Below, piece after piece: positions 8,395 to 16,006 of a DNA stretch of 16,746 nt; positions within the stretch are counted from its first letter, which is position 1, and the number at the start of each line of letters is the position of its first letter. The notes beneath the pieces were generated by a model that worked only from the letters and a program-made list of their open reading frames with translations, did no database searches and was not told where the DNA came from. A program made the translations under genes and the position numbers. Source of the stretch: Rhodococcus sp. IITR03. GTDB taxonomy: Bacteria; Actinomycetota; Actinomycetes; Mycobacteriales; Mycobacteriaceae. The DNA is taken from NCBI GenBank assembly GCA_001017865.1, contig LATQ01000001.1, forward strand, positions 2,865,863 through 2,882,608, read 5' to 3'.

Positions 8395-9327
8395 GTGACC
8401 GATCAGAGCTACCAGCCCACCCTCTCGCAGCTGCGTGCCTTCGTCGCGGTGGCCACCTACCGCCACTTCGGCACGGCCGCAGCGCGACTCGAGGTCAGCC
8501 AGCCCACCCTGTCACAGGGTCTGGCGGCTCTCGAGAGCGGCCTCGGCGTGCAGCTCATCGAGCGCAGCACCCGCCGTGTGCTGGTGACACCGGTGGGTGC
8601 ACGCCTGCTTCCGTACGCAGAGGTGGTGCTCGACGCAGCCGACGGCTTCGTCGACGCGGCGGCAGGAGTGTCCGACGGACTGTCGGGCCCGCTGCGGGTG
8701 GGGTTGATCCCCACCGTCGCGCCCTACGTCCTGCCCGAGATCCTGCCCGCACTCGACGAAGCGATGCCGGCCCTGTCGCTGCAGGTCGTCGAGGACCAGA
8801 CTGCGCGGCTCCTCGACGCACTGCGCGCCGGAACCCTCGACGTCGCCGTCCTCGCACTGCCCGCCGACGTCTCGGGTGTGATCGAAGTTCCGCTGTACGA
8901 CGAGGAATTCGTCCTCGTCCTGCCGACCGGACACGAACTCGCCGGGCGCACCGATCTCTCGGTCTCCGCACTCGACAATGCGCAACTGCTGCTGCTCGAC
9001 GAAGGCCACTGCCTGCGCGACCAGACACTCGACCTGTGCCGGTCCGTCGACGCGCGACCGACATTCGGCGACACCCGTGCGACCTCCCTGTCCACCGTGG
9101 TGCGCTGCGTCGCAGGACGATTGGGCATCACGCTCGTCCCGGCCTCCGCGGTCGCCGTCGAAACCGCCCGGGGAGACCTCGAGGTCGCGCACTTCGCGGA
9201 CCCGGCACCCGGCCGCCGGATCGGTCTGGTGTTCCGCTCGTCGTCCCCGCGCGGAGTCGACTACCGCATCCTCGCCGAGACCATCCGCGGCTGCGTCCCG
9301 CCGACCTGCCGCCCCGTCGTCTCCTGA
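8395..9327 (+). CDS. oxyR: peroxide-sensing LysR-type regulator OxyR
   Basis: This intact 310-aa LysR-family regulator has an N-terminal winged HTH (about 9-66: LSQLRAFVAVATYRHFGTAA, VSQPTLSQGLAALESGLGVQ) and a type-2 periplasmic-binding-like sensor domain from about 98. The decisive feature is LLLLDEGHCLRDQTLDLC, with Cys206 and Cys215 spaced nine residues apart as the redox pair C199/C208 of E. coli OxyR. Peroxide would form the disulfide and switch DNA binding, controlling catalase and alkyl hydroperoxide reductase genes. None of those genes is in the window, so here oxyR is separated from its usual targets. It converges on the HTH-less LysR-like gene with 10 bp between stop codons. GTG 8395 is chosen because the LysR N-terminus starts there and a well-placed -10 precedes it. 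Confidence 0.93.
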   Translation: MTDQSYQPTLSQLRAFVAVATYRHFGTAAARLEVSQPTLSQGLAALESGLGVQLIERSTRRVLVTPVGARLLPYAEVVLDAADGFVDAAAGVSDGLSGPLRVGLIPTVAPYVLPEILPALDEAMPALSLQVVEDQTARLLDALRAGTLDVAVLALPADVSGVIEVPLYDEEFVLVLPTGHELAGRTDLSVSALDNAQLLLLDEGHCLRDQTLDLCRSVDARPTFGDTRATSLSTVVRCVAGRLGITLVPASAVAVETARGDLEVAHFADPAPGRRIGLVFRSSSPRGVDYRILAETIRGCVPPTCRPVVS

Positions 9328-9328
9328 C

Positions 9329-9363
9329 GAAGACCCCTCAGCGCCGACCGCGTCGGGGTTTTC
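9329..9363. terminator. probable intrinsic terminator between oxyR and the LysR-like gene
   Basis: GAAGACCCC (9329-9337) pairs with GGGGTTTTC (9355-9363), nine positions with one G-T pair, just after the oxyR stop. Four T residues end the downstream arm. The loop (17 nt) is long for a classic terminator. The structure overlaps the last codons of the opposite-strand gene. Confidence 0.4.
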
Positions 9364-10105
9364 CGGGGCGCTTGCGCGCGGAGGTCCCCGCTCGGCGCGA
9401 CGTCTTGGGTTCCGGCGCGCGGCGCTTCGGGGCCGAGCCCTTGCGTTCACCACGACGCGAGGTGCCGCCCGACTCGGCTTCCGGTTCGGAGTCGCTGCGG
9501 CGGCCACGAGAACTGTTGGCCGTCCGTCCCCGGACGATGCCGACGAACTCGTCGACGAGATCGGTCGTCCGGTCGGTGATCCACACGAGACCCACCTGGG
9601 ACGCCGGCGCGTCGACGACGGACGGTAGGTCAGGTCGCGTCGGTGGTGCAGGCGGGGCGAGCGACTGCGGCGTGACGAGCACACCCACCTCCGAGGCGAC
9701 GTGCGAGATCGCGTCCTCGGTGCTCGCGGGCCGCTCGAAGGCCTCCTCGCCGGGAAGGGCGACCCAATCGAGCACGTCGTCGAGCGGATGCAGCACCGTC
9801 TCGTCGGCGAGGTCGGACACCGACACCTCGTCGACCGCCGCGAACACGTGCTCCTTGGGCACCACCACGACGGAGACCTCGGTGTAGAGCGGGATGACCG
9901 ACAGGCCGTCCCGTTGCAGCGGCAGGCGCAGCAGTGCGATGTCGGCGACGTCCTCGCGCAGCGGATCCGCGCCTGCCGTCGGTTCGACGGGGACCAGTTC
10001 GATCGGGACGTCCGGCATCCGCTCGTTCCACACCCGCACCCACTTCGCGGGGGTGACACCCGGGACGTAGGCCAAGCGGAAGGGTTGCACGGTCGGTTCG
10101 CTCAC
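9338..10105 (-). CDS. LysR substrate-binding-like protein without HTH, basic C-terminal tail
   Basis: The 255-aa product resembles only the effector-binding half of LysR regulators: FRLAYVPGVTPAKWVRVWNE, then DIALLRLPLQRDGLSVIPLY, EVSVVVVPKEHVFA, and VGLVWITDRTTDLVDEFVGI. No helix-turn-helix precedes it; the fold starts almost at the GTG at 10105. Residues 192-255 are a disordered Lys/Arg/Pro/Ser-rich tail (RRGERKGSAPKRRAPEPK, ending RKRPGKPRRGRR), suggesting RNA, DNA or acidic-partner contact. The start is 4 nt from the helicase stop, so it is probably translated by coupling with the helicase. It may have lost regulator function and become an accessory binding protein, possibly of the helicase; that is inference from position and tail. 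It faces oxyR, whose sensor domain is the same fold. The frame is intact. Confidence 0.75.
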   Translation of the reverse strand: MSEPTVQPFRLAYVPGVTPAKWVRVWNERMPDVPIELVPVEPTAGADPLREDVADIALLRLPLQRDGLSVIPLYTEVSVVVVPKEHVFAAVDEVSVSDLADETVLHPLDDVLDWVALPGEEAFERPASTEDAISHVASEVGVLVTPQSLAPPAPPTRPDLPSVVDAPASQVGLVWITDRTTDLVDEFVGIVRGRTANSSRGRRSDSEPEAESGGTSRRGERKGSAPKRRAPEPKTSRRAGTSARKRPGKPRRGRR

Positions 10106-10109
10106 CGAG

Positions 10110-12649
10110 TCAGGCTACCGCTCCCGTGACCCGCCGCCTGCGACGATCAGCCTCGACGATCTCGAACTCGTCGAACACCACTTCACCGGCCGCATCGGAC
10201 TCGCCGAGATTCACCTCGCCGATCAACGCCCAGCCGTGATCGCCCTGCGGGTCGTGCAGGGTCTGACGCACCCGCCACAGTTCGGGACCCGTCTCGACGG
10301 TGAAGAGCAGCGGTCCACGCGCGTCGGGGCCGGTGCCGATCTCGTCGTACTCGTCGAAATACAACTCGAGCAGGTCCTCCCAGTCCTCGGCGTCGAGACC
10401 GTCGCCGAGGGCCGCGAGTTCGTCCCAGCGCCGACGTGAGGCCAGCTCGACCCGCTTGAACATCGCGTTGCGGACCATGACCTTGAACGCACGGACGTTC
10501 GCGGACAACGGGCGAGGAGAGTCGACACCGAACGCGATCTGCTGGTCGTCGGATTCCACCCCGGGATGGGTGAGCGACTCCCACTCGTCGAGCAACGACG
10601 AGTCGACCTGACGGATCAGCTCACCGAGCCACTCGATGATGTCCTCGAGCTCCTCCGTGCGCGCGCGTCCGGCACCGTCTGCCGCAGCGCGCGGTAGGCG
10701 TCGGCGAGATAGCGCAGGACCAGCCCCTCGGAGCGGGCCAGACCGTAGTGCGAGACCAGCTCGGAGAAGGTCATGCTGCGCTCGATCATGTCGCGCACCA
10801 CCGACTTCGGGGACAGCGGGAACTCCGACACCCAGGGATGGCCACCCCGGTACGTCTCGAAGGCCGGCTCGAGCAGCTCCACGAGCGGCTTGGGCCAGGT
10901 GATCTCCTCGAGCAGTTCCATCCGCTCGTCGTACTCGATGCCGTCGGCCTTCATCTGCGCGACGGCCTCACCGCGCGCAGCGTGCTGCTGCGCCATGAGC
11001 ACCTGACGCGGATCGTCGAGCGTCGATTCGATGACCGACACGACATCGAGAGCGTAGGTGGGGGAGTCGACGTCGAGCAGTTCGATCGCTGCGAGGGCGA
11101 ACGGCGACAGCGGCTGGTTGAGCGCGAAGTCGCGTTGCAGGTCGACGGTGAGACGGGCCCGGCGCCCGAACTCGTCCGGCTCGTCGAGCTGCTGGACCAC
11201 ACCCGCCTGCAGCAGCCCCCGATACAGCGAGATCGCCTTGAGGATGTGCTTGCGCTGCGCCGGACGGGGTTCGTGGTTGTCCTCGAGCAGGTGCCGCATC
11301 GCGTCGAAGCAGTTGCCCGGTCGCGCAATGACGTTGAGCAACATCGAGTTGCTCACCGAGAACCGCGACTGCAGCGGTTCGGGCGACGCCGCGATCAGCT
11401 TGTCGAAGGTGCCCTCACCCCACGAGACGAAACCTTCGGGCGCCTTCTTGCGCTGCACCTTCCGGCGCTTCTTCGGGTCGTCCCCGGCCTTGGCGAGAGC
11501 CCGGACGTTCTCGATCTCGTGCTCGGGGGCCTGCACGACGACGGTGCCCATCGTGTCGTATCCGGCGCGACCCGCACGACCGGCGATCTGGTGGAACTCG
11601 CGCGCCTTGAGCTGCCGGGTGCGGGTGCCGTCGAACTTCGTCAGGCCCGTGAGCAGCACGGTGCGGATCGGCACGTTGATGCCGACGCCGAGCGTGTCGG
11701 TACCGCAGATGACCTTCAGCAGCCCGTCCTGTGCGAGTTTCTCGATCAGGCGCCGGTACTTCGGCAGCATGCCCGCGTGGTGCACGCCGATACCGTGCCG
11801 GACGAGACGCGAAAGGGTCTTGCCGAAACCGGTGGAGAACCGGAAGTCGCCCAGAGCGGTGGCGATCGCCTCCTTCTCGGCCTTCGTGCACATGTTCACG
11901 CTGGTCAGAGCCTGAGCGCGCTCGAAGGCCGCGGCCTGGGTGAAGTGCACGACGTAGACGGGCGCCTGGTGCGTCGTGACGAGCTCCTCGATCGCTTCCC
12001 CGATGGGTGCCTGCGAGTACGAGAAGGTCAGCGGGACCGGACGTTCGGAGCCCGAGACCTCCGCCGTCGGCCGTCCCGTGCGGCGGGTCAGGTCCTTCTG
12101 CAGGAAAGTCACGTCGCCGAGCGTCGCGGACATGAGCAGGAACTGCGCGTGCGGCAATTCGATGAGCGGAACCTGCCACGCCCACCCGCGGTCGGGTTCG
12201 GAGTAGAAGTGGAACTCGTCCATCACGACCTGGCCGATGTCGGAGTCCGGTCCTTCGCGCAACGCGAGATTCGCGACGATCTCGGCGGTCGCGCAGATGA
12301 TCGGTGCTCCGGCGTTGACCGACGCGTCGCCGGTCATCATGCCGACCTTGTCGGCACCGAAGACGTCGCACAGGGCGAAGAACTTCTCGCTCACGAGCGC
12401 CTTGATCGGGGCGGTGTAGAAGGTGCGCTTGCCCGCGGCGAGCGCGAAGAAGTGCGCACCGAGCGCCACCATCGATTTCCCCGAGCCCGTGGGTGTGGCG
12501 AGGATGACGTTGGAGCCGGCGACGAGCTCCATGAGCGCTTCCTCCTGCGCCGGATACAGCGAGATGCCCCGATCCGTCGTCCAGATGGTGAACGCGTCGA
12601 ACAACGCGTCGTCGTCGACGGAGTCGGGTATCAGATCGGGAAGCAGCAC
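10110..12649 (-). pseudogene. DEAD/DEAH-box RNA helicase with DUF3516 C-terminus, one frameshift
   Basis: The joined protein (about 846 aa) is a superfamily 2 helicase of the Ski2-like actinobacterial group. ATPTGSGKSM (51-60) is Walker A, VVMDEFHFYS (DEFH 144-147) is motif II and MSAT (173-176) is motif III. VHHAGM (289-294), TDTLGVGINVP and QIAGRAGRAG (354-363) form the second RecA domain. A long C-terminal DUF3516 region continues to GAVA at the stop. One frame change near 10663, in a CG-repeat (DAR then TEELEDIIEWLGELIRQ), splits the last 185 residues off; one added base, or two removed, repairs it. DEFH in place of DEAH/DEVH is normal for this family. The GTG at 12649 has GGAG only 2 nt upstream, but no other start fits before residue 40. 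The likely role is 3'-5' RNA unwinding in RNA processing or decay. It lies 65 bp after the hydrolase gene. Confidence 0.88.
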
Positions 12650-12672
12650 TTCTCCAGCTAGTCGGACGGACC

Positions 12673-12692
12673 CGACCCACCGGAGCGGGTCG
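12673..12692. terminator. GC hairpin between hydrolase and helicase genes
   Basis: CGACCC (12673-12678) and GGGTCG (12687-12692) form a 6-bp stem with an 8-nt loop inside the 65-bp gap on the minus-strand gene run. There is no T-tract, so it may be an attenuator, a weak terminator or nothing; transcription into the helicase gene may pass through. Confidence 0.25.
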
Positions 12693-12714
12693 CGCGACCT
12701 ACGGGCAGTGCAGG

Positions 12715-13751
12715 TCAGGTGGCGCTGCGCTCGTCCGATCCCATCGCGCCGAGCACCGCCATGCGGGTCTCCGGGCCGCCGCTGATCTGCGACTCGCTCA
12801 CACCCGACACGAGCAGTCGACGCCAGCGGTCGAGGTCGAACTCCAGGGGAGAGGTGGTCTCCAGGAAGTTCTCGACCACCCGCAGGAAGCGTAGCGGGTC
12901 GTCGCGGAACGGGAAGTGGCCGGAACCTCGGAAGATCTCGAGACGTGAACCGGGCATGGCCGAATGTGCGAGATAGGCGTGGGCGATCGGGATGACGCTG
13001 TCGTGATCGCCCAGATGAGCTGGACGGGGAGGTTCTCCGTCAGATAACAGCGGTCGAGCATGGTCACGACCTGACCGCGCCAGTCGACCACCGCGCGCAA
13101 CGTGCGCAGATACGCCTCGTAGGCCGTGGGGTCGGGGAGGTTCCCCAGCACGCGCACCAGATCCGAGGTGTCGTGCAGCAGGGCACCGGGACGCAGCGGT
13201 GAGCCGTTGACCCGATTCAGCACCGCGCCGGCGGCGCGCAGGACCGGCATCGCCCCGGGCAGTCTCAGGACCCGCAGCGCTTCGCTGACGATCGGCACCG
13301 AGATCAGGCGCAGCGCAGGATGAACGTCCTTGGTGACTCCGCCGGACGCGACGAGCACCAGACGCTCGACCATGTGGGGGAACTGGTAGGCGAACTGCAT
13401 CGCCACCCCGCCGCCGAGGGAATGGCCGATCACCGTGACCGACTCGATCCCGAGGACCGAGAGCAGGTCGCGCATGCCGTTCGCGTAGGCGGCCACCGAG
13501 TAGTCGGCCCGCGGCTTGTCGGATCGACCGTGCCCGAGCAGGTCGGGGGCGATCACGGTGTACTTCTCCGCCAGGTGCGGGATCACGTCCTGCCAGGTCG
13601 AGGAGTCGTCACCGATGCCGTGCACGAGCAACAGGGCGGGACCGCTGCCGGCCATGCGGAACGCGCGTCGGTACCCGTGGATCGTGCGGAACACGATGCG
13701 GGGTTCGTTGTCCGGAACCGGGCGAAGCGTCCGGGCGCGCGGTGAAACCAT
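12715..13751 (-). pseudogene. alpha/beta-fold hydrolase (Rv2715-like), one frameshift
   Basis: The joined 345-aa product is an alpha/beta hydrolase. LLVHGIGDDSSTW (oxyanion HG) comes first, then APDLLGHGRSDKP. The nucleophile elbow VIGHSLGGGV has Ser111, WGDHDSVIP carries the acid Asp (about 251) and FRGSGHFPF the His (about 279). This is a complete Ser-Asp-His triad once the frame change at 13010-13012 (one missing C in a C run) is corrected; the break lies inside WGDHD. The C-terminal 60 residues (ETTSPLEFDLDRWRRLL) match actinobacterial relatives of M. tuberculosis Rv2715. Substrate unknown, probably an ester or lipid-like compound. ATG 13751 is set by AGGAG 6 nt upstream; a longer in-frame start at 13877 is less likely. 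The gene lies 172 bp downstream of PAC2 and may have its own promoter. Confidence 0.88.
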
Positions 13752-13757
13752 GAGCGT

Positions 13758-13762
13758 CTCCT
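13758..13762 (-). promoter_or_regulatory. ribosome binding site of the alpha/beta hydrolase
   Basis: AGGAG on the minus strand ends 6 nt before ATG 13751, favouring this start over the upstream in-frame start at 13877. Confidence 0.6.
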
Positions 13763-13848
13763 GCGACGTCGGTGATCGCGTGGTGGTAGCGGGCTGCCCG
13801 GCCCGTCGCCGGGAACCGGACACAACTACCACTGTGGCATGTCGCCGA

Positions 13849-13877
13849 AGCGTACCGCCTGTATGTGACGTCGACAA
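13849..13877 (-). promoter_or_regulatory. candidate sigma-A-type promoter for the hydrolase gene
   Basis: On the minus strand TTGTCG (13877-13872) and TACGCT (13854-13849) are separated by exactly 17 nt, and transcription would start about 90 nt before the hydrolase ATG. It lies in the 172-bp gap after PAC2; the rest of that gap shows no other element. Confidence 0.35.
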
Positions 13878-13923
13878 CGACGATTGTGACGATCATGAAA
13901 CATCCGGCGGACCCGTCTTGGCG

Positions 13924-14943
13924 TCAGCGCGGAGCGGAATCGTCCCCGTCGTCCGGGCCGAGCTCGCCGAACCCGCCGTCGCCGGCTCCGCCGTCGCCCG
14001 GATCTGGGAGATCGTCGCCGGGGTCGGTGCCGCGCCGGTCGTATTCGGCGAGGAACCGCTCGAATTCGGCGCCGATCTCCTCACCCGTCGGCAGACTCTC
14101 GTCGGTCGGCAGGGGAGAGGTCTGCTGTTCCTGGGCGGCGACGTAGCTGTCGTACTGCCGCTCGAGCGCGTGCACCACCCCGAGGACTCGGCGTTGTCCT
14201 CGATGTGCTCGTCGATCTGCTCCCGCACCCGTGCCGCGGCCTCGCCGAGCGCCTGCAGCGGCAGCTCGAGGCCCCCGACCTCGGCGACGTTCGTCAGCAG
14301 CGTCTCGGCGGCAGCCGGATAGTCGGTCTGGGCGAGATAGTGCGGCACGTGCACGGAGAAGCCACGGACTCGTGCCCGTGCTGCCCCATCCGGTATTCGA
14401 GCAGCGACGAGACCCCGGCGGGCACCTGCAGCTCGCCCGACCAGCGGTGGTGCCCCGCGATGAGGTCCTTGTTGGTCGAGTGCGCGGTGACCGCCAACGG
14501 CCGGGTGTGCGGGATCGCCATGGGGATCGCATTGAGCCCGATGGTCCGCCGCACCCCGAACTGCTCGGCGAGCAACCGCACCGCGGTGATGAAACGCTCC
14601 CACTTCAGATCCGGCTCGCACCCGCGAGCAGCAGGAACGGGGTGCCGGCCTCGTCGATGAGCGCGTACAGGTTCAGTTCGGGCTCGGCGTAATCCGAGAA
14701 GTGGTCGGCCTTGAACGTCATGAGCGGCCGACGCGATCGGTAGTCGATCAGTTCGTCGACGGCGAACGACGCGACGAGTTCGGTCTCCAAGTTCTCGCGC
14801 AGGTGCGTGGTCGCCAGGCGCACCGCGTGTCCCGCGTCGGCGAACCCTTCGAGACCGTGCACGAGGACGGGCCCCTCACCGTCCGGGGAGGTGAGCTGCG
14901 GAGCCGGGAATTCCAGCTCGTACATGCGGGACTGCTCGTCCAT
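13924..14943 (-). pseudogene. PAC2-family protein (Rv2714-like), three frameshifts
   Basis: Joined, this is a PAC2-fold protein of about 340 aa, related to proteasome assembly chaperones and to M. tuberculosis Rv2714. The N-terminus reads MYELEFPAPQL, then GPVLVHGLEGFADAGHAVRL and SFAVDELIDYRSRRPLMTF. It continues with DLKWERFITAVRLLAEQFGV, GLNAIPMAIPHTRP, GFSVHVPHYLAQTDYP and a helical C-terminal part, QYDSYVAAQEQQ. It ends in an acidic Gly/Asp/Pro-rich tail (DPGDDLPDPGDGGAGDGGF). Frame changes near 14617, 14366 and 14179 are each restored by one G/C base. The molecular role is not established in actinobacteria. ATG 14943 is used (MDEQSRMYELEF), with GGAG about 11 nt upstream; ATG 14925 is an alternative. 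It is divergent from the lipoprotein gene and upstream of the hydrolase, the same pairing as Rv2714-Rv2715. Confidence 0.86.
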
Positions 14944-15077
14944 CTGCGAACCACTCCGATCACACTCAGTCTCGGCATCTCCGCCGGGGTCACCCGACGT
15001 GGCATGGTGGTGTTCGAGTCTAATTGACGCCACGACGACCGATTCCGGGGCGCACACCCTGCCCGACGTCGACGACC

Positions 15078-15085
15078 GAGGGAGG
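15078..15085 (+). promoter_or_regulatory. strong ribosome binding site of the lipoprotein gene
   Basis: GAGGGAGG ends 5 nt before GTG 15091, fixing the start. The remaining part of the 147-bp divergent gap (14944-15077) holds no promoter I can support. Confidence 0.65.
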
Positions 15086-15090
15086 TTCGG

Positions 15091-15834
15091 GTGACCCGAC
15101 GCGATACTCGTCCGAGGCGCCGCGCATCGGCCGGCCGGAGCGTGGTGGCGGCCGCGTGCTCATGCTCGCATCCCCTGCTCCCAGACCGTCTCCGGCGACC
15201 CCCGGCCCGAACCGGCAGCCTGACGGGAACCGCGTCCGCGCCTGCGCCTGCCCCCGCGATCGTCCGGGCACCGGGCGAACTGGTGCTTCCCCCCGAACGG
15301 TTTCCCGAACCGTACGTCGCGGTGGTTCTCCCACCTGAGGCCGTGGCGCAGGCGGCGCCCGACCTGACCGGGATCCAGCCCGGCTCGAGGGTCGATCCGG
15401 GCGGATGTCTGCCGCCCGCGCAGGATTACGGCCCCGAGAGCACCGCCATGGTGGTCGGTACCGACAACGCCAGTCGCGCGACGATCAGCGTCGAGGTCAC
15501 CCGGCCTGCTCCGGACCTCGCCGAGTACCGCACCCATCTGACGGAATGCTCGCAGGTGGACGCCACCGTGCGGGGGATCACCTCGACCGTCTCGACCGTC
15601 CTCGACGACGATCCTGCTGCGCCCGTCGACGGAGCCGGGACGCTGGCCCTGACCCGGACGGTCGACTCCGGCCGGGGATCGGGCGGCCTGACGCAGTCGA
15701 TGGCCACGCGCATCGCACAGATCGAGGACGTGCGCGTGACGGTCACGTACATGTCCTTCGACGCGGCATCTCCCGACACCGACAATCTCGACCGCGTGTT
15801 CCGGGAGGCCGTCGACTTCGCCGCCCGCCCCTGA
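15091..15834 (+). CDS. probable lipoprotein with DUF5642-like domain, signal region scrambled
   Basis: As read this is an open 247-aa frame. Residues from about 63 on (APGELVLPPERFPEPYVAVV, then AQAAPDLTGIQPGSRVDPGG, AEYRTHLTECSQVDATVRGI, and a C-terminus RVFREAVDFAARP) resemble the DUF5642 domain of secreted mycobacterial-type lipoproteins; two Cys (PGGCLPP and LTECSQ) may pair. The N-terminus starts basic (MTRRDTRPRRR), but the expected hydrophobic core and lipobox are missing. They appear in the two other frames: VLMLASPA and then CSQTVSGDPRPEPAA. Three one-base losses (near 15157, 15175 and 15220) would keep the overall frame while garbling about 22 residues. The restored protein would be exported, lipidated on that Cys and surface-located. 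Function unknown. GTG start, strong RBS. Confidence 0.7.
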   Translation: MTRRDTRPRRRASAGRSVVAAACSCSHPLLPDRLRRPPARTGSLTGTASAPAPAPAIVRAPGELVLPPERFPEPYVAVVLPPEAVAQAAPDLTGIQPGSRVDPGGCLPPAQDYGPESTAMVVGTDNASRATISVEVTRPAPDLAEYRTHLTECSQVDATVRGITSTVSTVLDDDPAAPVDGAGTLALTRTVDSGRGSGGLTQSMATRIAQIEDVRVTVTYMSFDAASPDTDNLDRVFREAVDFAARP

Positions 15835-15841
15835 CCCGGGC

Positions 15842-15867
15842 CGGGCGCGGCACCCTAACAGCGCCCG
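15842..15867 (+). terminator. hairpin after the lipoprotein gene
   Basis: CGGGCGC (15842-15848) pairs perfectly with GCGCCCG (15861-15867) around a 12-nt loop, 7 nt after the stop codon. No T-tract follows. Confidence 0.35.
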
Positions 15868-15916
15868 CCGACGGGATCGTCCGCTCGGCACCCGATCACG
15901 GTGACCGGTCTCGAAG

Positions 15917-15925
15917 TTGTCCACA
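15917..15925 (+). promoter_or_regulatory. perfect actinobacterial DnaA-box-like site
   Basis: TTGTCCACA is identical to the DnaA-box sequence known from actinobacterial replication origins. A degenerate partner, TTCATCCCCA, lies 9 nt further on (15935-15944). They sit in the 172-bp gap before the DUF4192 gene. Binding is possible, but a single 9-mer can occur by chance and no origin features surround it. Confidence 0.35.
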
Positions 15926-16006
15926 GCCGGCCGGTTCATCCCCAGAAGGCCCCGGAACGGCCCCGGGAGCCGCTTTCCGCTCGGACCGATGGGCCACGGT
16001 TCGAGC

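Noticed and set aside
8355..9887. 510-aa plus-strand frame overlapping oxyR
   Set aside because: It is in a different frame from the clear OxyR and continues through the opposite-strand LysR-like gene; the composition is Arg-rich noise.
10748..12661. Long plus-strand open frame (637 aa) opposite the helicase
   Set aside because: It mirrors the codon pattern of the helicase on the other strand, is rich in Arg/His/Asp without motifs, and is a typical antisense shadow in high-GC DNA.
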